From: Congeria kusceri | Taxonomy: Eukaryota > Mollusca > Bivalvia > Myida > Dreissenidae | Length of the DNA stretch: 64,000 bases | Direction of reading: 5' to 3' | Assembly: GCA_027627225.1 (NCBI GenBank) | Contig: CM051036.1 | Location: 40,619,926-40,683,925, forward strand | Shown: positions 18,753 through 30,102 of the stretch, one piece after another | Layout: the number at the start of each line of letters is the position of its first letter | Position numbering within the stretch: position 1 is the stretch's first letter | Made by a program: the position numbers and the translations under genes | Notes under the pieces: model-generated | Told to the model about the DNA's origin: nothing | The model's input: only the letters and a program-made list of their open reading frames with translations | Databases searched by the model: none

Positions 18753-19978
18753 GTATGTATTGTACTTCAGATCATTTTATTTCACTATGGTCTAACTTAC
18801 ATGTATTTCGCATTCTGAACATAGCACAAAGTCAAAACACAGTGTAAATATATACAGTAAATTTGTATAGGCAGACACATGATGCGTAAATGGGTGACCG
18901 ACACCAAAGTACACTACAAAGTAGTCAGTTTGCAGTATTTGATACAGAATGCTACTTACAAATAGAAAGATGAAAAATAATCTTATTTTATTTATGGATG
19001 ATTATTTAAGAATGTACATGCACAATTAGCAATTTTTCAAGATTGATTTCACAGTAATCTGATTTGAATATGTACATTTAACTCTGTGTTGCTTAAGAGC
19101 AAACATTTTTGGATGATAATAAATTATAAACAGTTCCAGCGATACGCTTGATGTATAAAGTGTAGAAAATGACAACTGAATGCCAATAGTATTGTCAATA
19201 ATTTTTCTGGTATTTCAACAGTTACATTGTTCAATAGATTCTTAATAAATGATTTCTCTGTGTATGATGCCTGATTGTCATGTTATAATTGAAAATACAC
19301 ATTCTATTTGTTACAAAAGAAATGCTTGGATTAATTCGTTCAAAGTTCTGATACACCAATGCATATGAAAAATGCTGGTTCGTTTAGTAAAATTATGTGA
19401 ATACTCTGTAGTACACAATTCCAAAATGACCTAGACTGCTAGTGTGTAAATGATGTATTGCTTAAAAAAAATTCTTCAAAAATGACAGTATATTACCAAG
19501 CTTTTGCACACAAAACAATTTTTCACGTACAACCATTTACATAGAGAATATTTGTTGGTGGTAAGTAAACAGGTTTTGAGAAATCCTTAACTAATTTCGG
19601 CCTTTTGATTGTCTTTTAATTTAAAGACATCTGAATGGATGTTTCAGTTCACAAAAACCAGTACTAAATACAAATACCATGTCTAAGCTTTGTTATCTCC
19701 GTTGAAGGACAACACAGTGCAACAATACCCAACATATTTCCATGGATTAAATATGACAGAAACTTCTTCATATCTATGTAACTGAGTTGCAGTAGAAACA
19801 ACTGCATTTAAACTCCTGCACTGAGTTCTTAAACAATTTATTGCCGATAAATCAAAGTAAAAACTTCTGCATTGAAACCTCTGCATTAAATCCTCAAACT
19901 ATTTATTGAAGACACATCGAAGTACAAACAACTGCCTCAAAATTCATTAATTCAGTCAATTTACAATTTCCCGAAATC
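18753..19978. other. Intergenic DNA between HSF-type and HAUS4 3' ends
   Basis: AT-rich. From about 19790 to 19930 a roughly 65-bp unit is imperfectly duplicated (aacaactgcatttaaactcc and acttctgcattgaaacctct). TTTATT on the plus strand near 19838 and 19902 could be the HAUS4 polyadenylation signal on the minus strand. Confidence 0.5.
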
Positions 19979-20180
19979 TCATCCCGTCACTGTATGCTTC
20001 ATCTGTGATTTATCAAATTCTGCCAGTGCCCACTGTTTGTTCTCCTGCTCAGACAGCAACTGTCCATACTCTGTCACTATTTTCTCGAAGCCCCCGCCCA
20101 CAGACTGATAAGCCTTCAGGGCCTGCTCTCGATGCAACTTCTCCTTTCCGGCTTCCTTGTGAGCCTCGTCCAGATGGCAC
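19979..20180 (-). CDS. HAUS4: HAUS4 exon 8 (C-terminus)
   Basis: Acceptor AATCCAG|GTGCCATC, one base completing Arg from exon 7, then 66 codons and TGA. YQSVGGGFEKIVTEYGQ and ENKQWALAEF match the HAUS4 C-terminus. Confidence 0.92.
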
Positions 20181-23100
20181 CTGGATTTAATGCAAACATA
20201 AACTTACAGTGCGAGACAAATCTGGGGCCTGGAGCCCAGGGGCTACCAAAAATATCCACTGGCTTACTACAATTTCAAATCACCAGTTAACTGGGCCACT
20301 AAAGCTTTTTTAATTATCTGTATTCAACTTTACTTTAGTATTATATATAGTACAGAAATATATGTAGTACAGAAATATAAGTACATGTATTAATCATCCA
20401 GAACACTATTTAAAAGATTATTCATATTTATGAAATAATCTGAAAACTATTTGGCTTATCTTCCTGTTTGCTGTGCAATTAATTTTAGAAGTATTGGGCT
20501 ACCAATAACAATTCTAGTAGCCCATTGATCTACCTGCAAATACAAAGATGTGCCCGACTCTAAACTTATTCTTAACACGCGCAGACATGAAGTGAGTAGA
20601 TCTGAAAACAAGTTGATGCAACTTACATTAATTCCTTTTCACTACATTAATTCCTTCCACAGCTGGGACCTGTGACATTATATAAATATTGTATGGCAGC
20701 ATGTGTGACATTGATATTGTCAACCCGAGGACAGAATGTCATCCGAGGCAAATGTCCCACACCCTGCCATTTGATATTTATTTTATTATACCGAACAAAA
20801 TCCAGTTAAACAAGAGGGCCAAATGGCCCTGGGTCGCTCACCTGAGTTTCATTAGTCAAACAATTTTCCATGTGTTAAAATTTTATAGGGTAATGGATAT
20901 ACTGATACGGACTGATGGCAATGTGGCCAAATTCATTATTGTTTGAAAAACTTAAGTGACAACAGACATTAAAAAATTTGAAGTACATATTGCAATTGAA
21001 GCTTCTTCTTCAATTTGACCTAGTGAACTAGTTTTTGATCCCACATGACCTAGATTCGAACTCGGCCGAGATACCTTTGGGACAAATGTTCTGACCAAGT
21101 TTCATGACGATTGGGCGAAAAATGTGACTTCTAGAGTGTTCACAAGCTTTTTCTTCAATTTGAACTAGTGACCAGGCAAATAATGTAACTCTAGAGTGTT
21201 AACAATCTTTTTCTTCAATTTGACCTAGTGAACTAGTTTTTGACCCCACATGACCCAGATTCAAACTCGGCTGAGATACCATTAAGACAAGTGTTCTGAC
21301 CAAGTTTCATGAAGATTGGGCAAAAAATGTGACTTCTAGAGTGTTAACAACCTTTTTCTTCAATTTGAACTAGTAACCTAGTAGTTTTTAACCCCACATG
21401 ACCAAGATTCAAACTCGGCCGAGATATCATTGGGACAAATGTTCTGACCAAGTTTCATGAAGATTGGGCAAAAAATGTGACTTCTAGAGTGTTAACAACC
21501 TTTTTCTTCAATTTGAACTAGTAACCTAGTTTTTAACCCCACATGACCAAGATTCAAACTCGGCCGAGATATCGTTGGGACAAATGTTCCGACCCAGTTT
21601 CATGAAGATTGGGCAAGAAATTTGACTCCTAGAGTGTTTACAAGCTTTTTCTTCATTTTGACCTAGTTTTTGACCCCACATAACCCAGATTTGAACTCGG
21701 TCGAGATATCATTGGAACAAATGTTCTGACCAAGTTTCACGAAGATTGGGCAAAAAATTTGACTTCAAGACTGTTGGCAAGCTTTTTCTTCATTTTGACC
21801 TAATAGCCTAGTTTTTGACCCCACATAACCCAAATACGAACTCGGACGAGATATCATTGGGACAAATGTTCTGATCAAGTTTCATGAAGATTCAGCAAAA
21901 AATGTAACTTCGAGAGTGTTAACAAGCTTTTTTTTCAATTTGACCCCACATGACCCAGATTCGAACTCGACCGAGATATCATTGGGACATTTGTTCTGAC
22001 CAAGTTTCATCAAGATTGGGCAAAAAATGTGACTTATAGTGTTAACAAGCTTTTTCTTCAATTTGACCTAGTGACCTAGTTTTTCACCCCACGTGACCCA
22101 GATTCAAACTCGACCGACATATCATTAAGACAAATGTTCTGACCAAGTTTCATGAAGATTGGGCAAAAAATGTGACTTCTAGAGAGTTCACAAGCTTTTC
22201 CTATAGCCATATAAGGAAAACTGCCCCCCCCCTTGCGGCCATGTTTTTCAACAGATCGAAACCATTTTCGAATTGGCCAAGATATCATAAGAACAAATGT
22301 TCTGAGCAAGTTTCATGTTGATTAGGCAAAAATTGTGACTTCTCGAGTGTTCACAAGCCTTTTCTATAGCCATATAAGGAAAACTGCCCCGCCCCCCTGG
22401 CAGCCATGTTTTTCAACGGATCAGAACCATTTTCAAATTCAGCCAAGATATCATTAGAACAAATGTTCTGAGCAAGTTGCATGTTGATTGGGCAAAAAAT
22501 GTGACTTCTACAGTGTTCACAAGCTTTTTCTTCAAATTGACCTAGTGACCTAGTTTTTCACCCCACATGACCCAGTTTCGCATTAGGCCGAGACATTATT
22601 GGGACAAATGTTCTGACCAAGTTTCATGAAGATTGGCCCATAAATGTTGCCTCTTGAGTGTTCACAAGGTAAATGTTGACCACTAATGATTCACGATTCA
22701 CAACGGACGACAGGCAAAAGGCGATCACAAAAGCTCATCGTGAGCATGTTGTGCTCAGGTGAGCTAAAAAGGTAAACTTATATGACTTTTAAAATGTCAG
22801 CGCGGTTGCATGACCTCACAGTCACTTTCGCTTGGTTAAAAGGTTAAAATGTTTTTGACAGTAAAAATATCTCTGTCTCGGTTAATGTGAATTTATCATT
22901 CTAGACAAAAGTGAGGTATAATCAGACAAGATACCAGGATATCATGCACAACAACATGAAAACTATCAATAAGATTTGACGATTTTAATGAATGCTTTTT
23001 GGAGAAAATAATTATTGAATGTTGCTGAAACTTGTTTACTGATCCAACAATCCTAGGTGCATGTATGTCAACATTATATTATGCAATAATTGTGATGTTT

Positions 23101-26100
23101 TTCCAAAAGATTCTCAATAAGTTCCAAAACAGTAAGCTAACAAAATGTGAGACAATAATTGGTCACAAGTTCTATTCAAGAGATAATAAATCGATCTTAC
23201 ACAAATAATGTTACGTTTTCAAGTGAAAAAAAAAGTATATTGCAACAAACTTAGTATAATGCAACCTACTTTAACATTTTAAAACCAGTTTTTAAGGCTA
23301 CATATAGGTTTCTAACATCAAGTACCACTGTTACACATATCCTTATGCTATAACCTCTTGACCTTACCTGACTTTCCTTAGCGCTTGGACAGTCTCAAGC
23401 GTATAGGTTTCCGTCAGAATTTGTAACTCAACCATCCTGAAAACAGAAACTGTTTTTACAGTTCTGGTTAATAACTAGAATTGTCACATGAGTGACGGAT
23501 ATACCCCACAATATGTCCTTGTCACAAACTATGGCATCTACCAGTATTCAAGAGAAATGGACAGAGAAAGACCGCTTTAACTTGTGAATGGTCAACAGTG
23601 TATTTGGAAAAATTTAATTTCAATAGGAGCCAAAGTTGAACTTGATCTGTATTTTATGATGTTACACTTATGTACCAAAAATGATTTAAACATGTGAAGC
23701 CTTTCCTGAGTAATTGTCCATGTTTTTCGGGAATTTAAGTAAAAAAGGGGCCATAACTGTGTCCAAATGTAGTGGTTTGTAACTAAAGTCAAACTTTACC
23801 CGTATTTTATGATGCTACACATGTATACCAAGCCGTTCTTGAGTTACTGTCCGGAAATCATGCTTTTAGGGAATTTTTAGTCAAAAAGGGGCCATAACTC
23901 TGTCAAAATTTAGTGGTTTTAACAATTATCGAACTTGACCTGTATTCTATGATGTTACACATGTGTACCAAAAATTATTTGAATATGTCAAGCATTTCTT
24001 GAGTTATCATCCAGAAACCATGTTTTGAAAGGGGTCATAACTCTGTCACAATTTAGTGGGTTGTAACCAACATTGAACTTGACCTGTATTCTATGATGTT
24101 ACACAAAATTATTTGAATATGTCAAGCCTTTCTTGAGTTATCATCCGGAAACCAAAAACAAACAGACCGACAAGCTCACTCCTATATACTCCCCCTAAAC
24201 TTCATTTGTGGGGGTATAACAATTTACTGAGTATCATGCAGATATGTTAGCTAACAGTGTCTAACATGACAAATGAGCAAGTGAATTTCAAGCCACACTC
24301 AGAGTTTTTCAAGTATTTTCTTGTTGAAGTTTCTTTATACCAACGTAAGTTATTCAGAATACACAATTTCCAATAAAAAAACAACAATTAATTTACAAAG
24401 CATATTTCTCAATATTAAAATATCTTCCAAAAATCTTTAAAGGTATCCCGTAAAACGTGTATAACACACGGTCACGTACAACGCACACCTAATATTTTGA
24501 GTGGAAAATGGGAAAACCAATATTTTGAGTCAAATTTAGGTATTCAAAAATTCAAATACCGGTACATATTCTTTGCATTTCACTATTGCTATTTAAATTA
24601 CAATGAAAATCACACACTTGATTTTTAAGCTCATGGCATCACACTTTGCGTAGAGCCATTCTGCAGTTATGGTGTCTTGCTCAACCTGCCTCTCTAGTTT
24701 AAAGCGTGATATCAACTTGTCTAGGAGTTGTAGTGAGTGTAACAATGTCTGAAAAATTGAAACAATAGCTCAAATAATATTGTTTAACAATTTCATAATT
24801 CTCTGAGGGTTATTGAATTAATGAATCTGATTTGTGACAGGACTTTTCATAAAAACATTGAACAAAGTACTACATTTTGGTTATGTCCATTTAAGAAATA
24901 AATGATTTTTAAAAATTCACTCAGGTTGCTAACTTATGGTGTTGCGTGAAACTAATTAATTTAATTAGAAGGCAGATAACTTCAGTACAGTGACTAACAA
25001 AGTGCTGCTTGTGTAACTATGTTTAACTACAACTCCAACTACAAGCAGTGGTAACAGGTAACTAGCACATAAATGATAGCCTGAGGAACATCTCTGCTAA
25101 TACACATGAGGATGCAGTTGTTAGAAGTCAAAGATTGTTAGTTTTCAGTGTAGTTCAGCATAATCATATTCAAAAACATAAAGAAGTTTAGAATTGATCT
25201 TCACATGAATTTAACTATATCACAAGCAAACAGTAAATCTCAAAGTCCCAAGCGGTTCACATTTATAAAATTATATTACATTAGAGCCTCAACAACATAT
25301 AATAAATGCTGTTAAAATGTCCAGACAGGGTTCATACAAACTGCTGAAACCAAACTTCCATGATTTTGCCAAGACAATACTCAGTTTCCCATGATACAAT
25401 CTGAATATACTAAAGTCAGAATAGAACTGATATCCACATTTTAATTGAACTACATAATAACATTATTTTTCTATACTGATTTGCAACCTGTAGAATAGAA
25501 CAGCACTGCAATACATGTCTATCCATCATTAAGCTTTGGATTTTTTTTGGAATATATTTTAATGGATTTCATCATGTTTATGCACCTCCAGACATATTCA
25601 ATGATTCTTTTCAACTTTCCATGACAATTTTTGAAAATTCCATGATTTTTCCATGATAAAATCCAAATCATCAAGAGTCAATGATTTTTCCAGACAAAGC
25701 CCATTTTCCATGACTTCTCCAGATCTGTACACACCCTGCCAAAAATGCTATATAATACAAACAAATGATGCTACAGATTTCCTGGCATTTAAATTTGTTA
25801 CACATTTACCTGATAGTATGTTTCAAAGAGTTTATCCTTCTTGACATAATCCTCCTTTAGTTTCTGTTTGTTCTCTTCCAGCTGCATTTTTTCACCTTCA
25901 ACGATGGCCGGCAGTTGTGACGACTTCGCAAACATCAACTTTGAACTGTCTGTACGCACAAGGACAATGAAAAAAATTGTTAACAAACAAACTGAATTAC
26001 CGGTAATGAATCAAATACTTTCTGTAATTAAAAAGTGACAATATACTGGTTCAATAAACAAGAATATCAGAATGTACATCATATTTAACAAGAGCTGTCA

Positions 26101-29100
26101 GAGGACAGCGCGCTCGACTTTTCTTGCGCATGTCAGAGTTTCTGGCATTTTTTCTAAAACAAACTGTATATTAGGGGCCAATTAAACAAAATTAATTTCT
26201 TTTCCAAGTTACTGAGTGGAAACATTTTTTTATAAATTTCATAACAGTGACCTTGACACAACTAACCCCATATGCATACTCATGCAATGTCTCGTTATAC
26301 AGTATCTGTAAATTGAAGTTTATTAAAATATTTAAATATGTACTCAAGTTATAAAGCCAAGATTTTTTTTATTTTTAGTAACAGTGACCTTGACCCCACC
26401 CAACCCACCACAAAATTTTACAAATGCAATCCCGAGTAAAGTATTGCTTTAGGGTATTTAATTATGCATAAAGATCGATTCTGAAGTTAGAGAGTGGAAA
26501 TACAAAGTTGACGCTGCCATTCCACCCACTTGAAACTTTTTAAGTGTAAAAATGCACATAATTTTGACAAATTTCAAACTAGAGTTATCAAATGAGTTCA
26601 TTTTAATATAGGGAATAAGTGTTGTAAGTTTGAATGAAATCCCTCAAGCCATTCTTGAGAAACCAGCTTACCGAAAAACTTTAACCTGTCTATATAGCTT
26701 ATATGTAAAATTTCTAAGTGTAAAATGGCCCATAATTTTGACAAATTTCACACTAGAGTTACCAAACTTGGCCTGTAGGTTCATTTTAATGTGGGGAATA
26801 AATGCTTCAAGTTTGAATGAAATCCCTCAAGCCATTCCTGAGAAACTAGCTTACCCAAAAACTTTAACCTAGCTCGGATGCCGACGCCGGGCGAGTAGAA
26901 TAGCTTGCCTTTTCTTCCAAAAGTCCAGCTAATAAATTATAAATGACTTAGTCGCAAATTTTGCTGATCCGCAACAAAAAGTCTAAGAATTGGTTGGTGA
27001 ATACAGGCCCAGGGCTGTTAATTTGAACTTTCCTTGGTACTCACCAAGTCTAATTACAGCATTCATTATTCTAAACGATTTATTAATGACATAAGCCACA
27101 TTGGTACCCAGCATATTTTCAAACGCACAAGTGTTTTTTCTTGAGTCTGTTCTAAGAATTGGGTGGTGAATACGAAGCCTGAGAATTGCTAGCTTTGCAA
27201 CTGTTTCTTTTGAACGACTGGTTCATAAACATGTACCTTGAGAGGTGTTTTGAGGGTCATGAGCCAACACAAGGTTTTCACACCTGCGCCGTAGTCGCTC
27301 CTCTACATCAGGGATAAGTGCTTGTTGAAGAGAGGATAAATGCTGAAGAAGTGTAAACGCCAGTATAATAAAATATCACATGAATAGAAACAAGAACTGT
27401 CACAAGAGTGACAAATATACACCCAGAATCCAAAGAGAATGCTTTATTTTATGATGTTACACTTATGTACCTAAAATAATTTAAATATGTGAAGTCTTCC
27501 ATGAGAGATTGTCCGGAAACCGTGTTTTTGGGGATTTTAAGTCGAAAAGAGGCCAAAACTTTGTCAACATTTGGTGGTTTGTAACCAAAGTGGAACTCGA
27601 CCTGTATTTTATGATGTTAAACCTGCATAGTAAAAATTATTTAAATCTGTCAAGCCTTTCATGAGTTATCATCCGGAAAGAGCGTACTGGAAAATTTTTA
27701 ATTCAATAGGGGCAATTACAATGTCAACATTTAGGGTTTGCAACCGTAGTCGAACTTGACCTGTATTGTATTATGTTACAGTAACACCTATGTACCCAAA
27801 ATAATTAAAATATGTGAAGCCTTTCATGAGTTACTGTCTGAAAACCGTGTTTGTGGGGAATTTAAGTTGAAAAGGCGCTATAATACATTTAGTAGTTTGA
27901 AATCAAAGTCAACCTGTATTTTATGATGTTACACATGTGTACCAAAAATCATTATTTAAATATGGTAAGCCTTTCTTGAGTTATCGTCCGAAAACCATGA
28001 AAACCAACAGACTGCCAAGCTCACTCATTTATACCCCCCCCCCAAACTTTGTTTGTGGGAGTATAGTAAAGTTTTTTAAACATATAATAAAGCTTTTTAA
28101 ACAAGTTTTATTGTGTGCATTGCTACTAAAGCAAAATAATTATTTGAAAGACTCTATGGCAATGGCCGGATGGTCTTACTTTCAGGTCAAACATATACAA
28201 TTTTAGCTTAAACTTTAACCTGAATTTTCAGAGTACAAAATAGGGGCATAATTCTGCTAAATTGCAAGTCAGAGTTATGGGCCTTGGGCAGTGACCTTAC
28301 ATAAACGATCAAAGACATGTGTACATTTTCAATTGAATATCTCTAATAGTTACCAAGATATGTACTTACACCCAAACCTTAACCTGAATTTTTTAAGTAC
28401 AAAAACGGGCAGAATTCTGCTAAAATACTAGTCATGGGCCTTGCTCTGACTTGCCTGCTTGTAGGGTTCTGAACATAAAACGTCACATACTTGCCTGCCT
28501 GTAAGGGTTAAGAAATATAAGATGTCACAGACTTGCTTGCTTGTACAGGTTCTGAACTTAAGAAGATGCAGACTTGCCTGCTTGTACGGGTTCTGCCTGC
28601 CCAGCTCCTCCCTGGTGAGGCCAAGGGTGGAGAGTTTGGAGCTCGGGTCGGGACTGAAGTCCAGGTAGTCCCCGATCTCCGCCTGGGTCAAACACTGCTG
28701 CAGCACCTTGTAGAACTGAAGGTTAAATGTAGAGTAAATAATATATGAGAGATAATAAGTTGATGTCTGCTTTAACTTTATATTTATTCATCCAAATATC
28801 ATCACTATCGTACATATAATGTGAACCTTATTATTATTTTTAAGTTACTTGGTACCATGACTTTCTCTGTATAGAATAGAAAAGGAAATACTTTTTCGTT
28901 TAAAATATTACATTGTCAAAACTGCAATTAAGCATAACCATAGCCTAGTCACACTCACACAAACCACCTAACTGACCTGTTGGTCTCTGGAACTCAGGGA
29001 CACCTCCTGACTTCTAAGCTCATAATCCAGTAGAAGTTCCTGTAGTTCCAGGTATAAAATGTGCTGCATCAGCCAGGAATGCTTCTCATGCCTCAAAAGT

Positions 29101-30102
29101 TCTTCAGCCTGCAATCAAAGCACAAAATAAACATGATTAAACAGCGATATACTTCTCCAAAGCCCGCTGAAAGCCATCATCGGAACCCACGTTCGCTCAA
29201 ATTACTATGCTTCTTGATCAGACCGTGGGGGATCAGCCATCAAAACTTCTTACTTATGAATAATTAATGAGACAATTCATTGGTTCAACCAATAAAAAAC
29301 GCTTTATTAAAACAGTTACATGTAGAGGGTGTTCGCTTTTGTCATATTTACCATTATCCTGCAATTGGGACCATGAAACCCGTAGAAAGTGGGCAGTGAA
29401 CTGATAAGAAAGTAATTGAATTGCCAATAACAGTTTTTGAGCAGTGTGTAACAATGACTAAGTAACCCGTCAAACTGATAATTGTTTTCCAGACTTCATT
29501 CGAAGAGTATTTAAATGTTACGTGCAATTATATTGGCCATCAATATTCATGAAATAGAACTTTTTACAGCCAATTCTCCCACGGTATATAATGTAGTGGT
29601 AACTTAATATATACCATGGGTTTCGACGATAGCTGAAAGCATCATTCTCTTTAATTTTTCTTCCAAATTCAGTAACAATAACTAACAATATCTCAACAAA
29701 ACCAAAATACATGGGGGTTCACATTCTGGTCAATTTCAGTTACAAGTCAGTTAATATCAATAGTTCATTATACATTTCTTATTTTCTTAATTAATACATT
29801 TTCCATATGATTTGTTGTCTTTTTTGTGAAGGAAAAAAATACTGCTACAAAAGTGTGGCATAATAACTGAAGATATCTTAATTTAAAAGGTATACTAAAT
29901 TAATTTACATCTCTGGTTAAAATGAATAAATAAATACCTGTTTTAAATCTCTGTGTGTTTCCAATGTCAAGCATTCTGGGTTATGATGACTTCCTAAACT
30001 TGACAACAGCAAACAAAAATCAGGATACTTTTCCAAATCAGCAGCTTTCAGGCTCAGAAATGGAAACTGGGAACTCACTGCAATGTAGGCATTTGAACAC
30101 AT
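19979..30102 (-). CDS. HAUS4: HAUS augmin-like complex subunit 4
   Basis: Eight minus-strand coding exons (29938-30102, 28977-29102, 28578-28715, 27237-27342, 25810-25949, 24618-24748, 23368-23436, 19979-20180) join in phase to 1077 nt, 358 aa; human HAUS4 is about 363 aa. HAUS4 is part of augmin, which recruits gamma-tubulin to spindle microtubules. Family landmarks are KAADLEKYPDFCLLLSSLG near the N-terminus, LQELLLDYELRSQEVSLSSRD, LSTLGLTREEL, DVEERLRRRCENLVLAHDP, MVELQILTETYTLETV, and the C-terminal SVGGGFEKIVTEYGQLL then ENKQWALAEFDK. The protein is mostly helical coiled coil. The ATG at 30102 is preceded in frame by TAA (TAA ATC ATG). Several introns hold Helentron-like repeats, and intron 3 starts with a GC donor. 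Confidence 0.92.
20206..20563. mobile_element. Possible MITE in HAUS4 intron 7
   Basis: gcgagacaaatctggggcc at the left and tacaaagatgtgcccgactc at the right are roughly inverted. GGGCTACC and GTAGCCC also face each other inside. Ends are uncertain and the family is not recognised. Confidence 0.35.
20811..22769 (-). mobile_element. Helentron/HINE-like element, family A, with a 145-bp tandem core
   Basis: On the minus strand the 3' end is CTCAGGTGAGCGA, then the hairpin GGGCC-ATTT-GGCCC, then TCTTG|TT. The 5' end is TAGCTCACCTGAGC, the inverted partner. The core (about 20990-22670) is a tandem array of roughly 145-bp units with the phrases gaccaagtttcatgaagatt and caaaaaatgtgacttctaga. About twelve units are present, two of them with an unrelated 22200-22400 segment (ggaaaactgcc). 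It sits in HAUS4 intron 7. Confidence 0.7.
22770..23367 (-). other. HAUS4 intron 7, remaining part
   Basis: AT-rich intron sequence without recognised structure. Confidence 0.5.
23368..23436 (-). CDS. HAUS4: HAUS4 exon 7
   Basis: Acceptor TTTTCAG|GATGGTTG and donor GTCAG|GTAAGG, 69 nt. MVELQILTETYTLETV matches the vertebrate segment MEELKILSDTYTVEKV. Confidence 0.92.
23475..24220 (-). mobile_element. Helentron/HINE-like element, family C, in HAUS4 intron 6
   Basis: On the minus strand it starts at GTTATACCCCCACAAATGAA and ends with hairpin GTCACTCATGTGAC plus AATTCTAG|TT. Tandem units carry ggggccataactctgtcaaa and ttatttgaatatgtcaagc. The hairpin end lies 38 nt from the exon 7 acceptor. 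Confidence 0.68.
24221..24617 (-). other. HAUS4 intron 6, remaining part
   Basis: AT-rich, with a short GC-richer patch near 24445-24490 (acgtgtataacacacggtca). Not recognised. Confidence 0.45.
24618..24748 (-). CDS. HAUS4: HAUS4 exon 6
   Basis: Acceptor TTTTTCAG|ACATTG and donor ATCAA|GTGTGT, a weak donor but fixed by phase (AA|G, Lys) with exon 7. It encodes TLLHSLQLLDKLISRFKLER and, further on, AEWLYAKCDAMSLKI. Confidence 0.88.
24749..25324 (-). other. HAUS4 intron 5, part without recognised features
   Basis: AT-rich intron; nothing recognised. Confidence 0.45.
25325..25740. mobile_element. MITE-like element in HAUS4 intron 5
   Basis: Left end CAGGGTTCATACAAACTG and right end CAGATCTGTACACACCCTG are imperfect inverted repeats 416 bp apart. 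The inside repeats ttccatgattttt and ccatgac phrases. The CAGGG ends recall hAT-type termini, but no 8-bp duplication was confirmed. Confidence 0.4.
25810..25949 (-). CDS. HAUS4: HAUS4 exon 5 (coiled coil)
   Basis: Acceptor CGTACAG|ACAGTTC and donor TATCAG|GTAAAT, 140 nt, phase 1 in and 0 out. MQLEENKQKLKEDYVKKDKL is a charged heptad-like helix. Confidence 0.9.
26089..26931 (-). mobile_element. Helentron/HINE-like element, family F, in HAUS4 intron 4
   Basis: The minus-strand 3' end has hairpin CTGTC-CTCT-GACAG followed by CTCTTG|TT, preceded by GTCGAGCGCG. The other end carries ggcaagctattctactcgcc. Tandem units share caagtttgaatgaaatccct and cattcttgagaaac. The family's open frame at 26630-26872 is a by-product of these units. 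Confidence 0.6.
27237..27342 (-). CDS. HAUS4: HAUS4 exon 4
   Basis: Acceptor CTTCTTCAG|CATTTA and donor TCAAG|GTACAT, 106 nt, phase 0 in and 1 out. LSSLQQALIPDVEERLRRRC then ENLVLAHDP aligns with the vertebrate segment RLQQEVEEQLKKKC. Confidence 0.9.
27391..28066 (-). mobile_element. Helentron/HINE-like element, family C, in HAUS4 intron 3
   Basis: Minus-strand 5' end CTATACTCCCACAAACAAAG, and 3' end hairpin GTCACTCTTGTGAC plus AGTTCTTG|TT. The inner tandem units are more decayed than in the copies at 1408 and 23475. The hairpin end lies 48 nt from the exon 4 acceptor. Confidence 0.65.
28067..28448 (-). other. HAUS4 intron 3, remaining part
   Basis: Decayed repeat-like phrases (gagttatgggccttgg, cttaaactttaacctgaatt) suggest an old tandem-core element. 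No ends found. Confidence 0.4.
28449..28591 (-). repeat. Four tandem copies of the HAUS4 exon 3 donor region
   Basis: The motif ACTTGCCTGCTTGTA (minus strand: TACAAGCAG|GCAAGT) occurs at 28449, 28489, 28531 (with one change, CTTGC to TTGC) and 28572, a period of 40-42 bp. The last copy is the real exon 3 end. The other three lie in intron 3 and repeat the exon end plus the start of the intron. Confidence 0.8.
28578..28715 (-). CDS. HAUS4: HAUS4 exon 3, with GC splice donor
   Basis: Acceptor CCTTCAG|TTCTAC, ending NPYKQ at CAG|GCAAGT, a textbook GC-AG donor; 138 nt, phase 0 both ends. FYKVLQQCLTQAEIGDYLDF then LSTLGLTREELGRQ matches the vertebrate stretch LLGLEKADLLELMP. A GT donor at CCC|GTACAAG would break the phase. 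Confidence 0.85.
28977..29102 (-). CDS. HAUS4: HAUS4 exon 2 (acceptor uncertain)
   Basis: The donor is CAACAG|GTCAGT. Reading in frame from AAACTTTTGAGG gives KLLRHEKHSWLMQHILYLEL and the rest of the helix. The phase from exon 1 requires the acceptor at CTGAAG|AAA (29103). The stronger-looking GCAG|GCT (29110) would shift the frame to a stop. Either the weaker site is used, or there is an unseen exon or a one-base assembly error. Confidence 0.8.
29103..29937 (-). other. HAUS4 intron 1
   Basis: AT-rich. Two short open frames (29254-29454, 29518-29712) have no family similarity I know. Confidence 0.5.
29938..30102 (-). CDS. HAUS4: HAUS4 exon 1
   Basis: ATG at 30102 with an in-frame TAA two codons upstream. 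It encodes MCSNAYIAVSSQFPFLSLK, then AADLEKYPDFCLLLSSLG, ending at CAG|GTATTT, phase 0, 55 codons. Confidence 0.85.

Noticed and set aside
22076..22309. 77-codon minus-strand ORF
   Set aside because: Inside the family A tandem core.
20811..22769. CRISPR-like array
   Set aside because: The repeats are directly adjacent and about 145 bp, without unique spacers; the organism is an animal.
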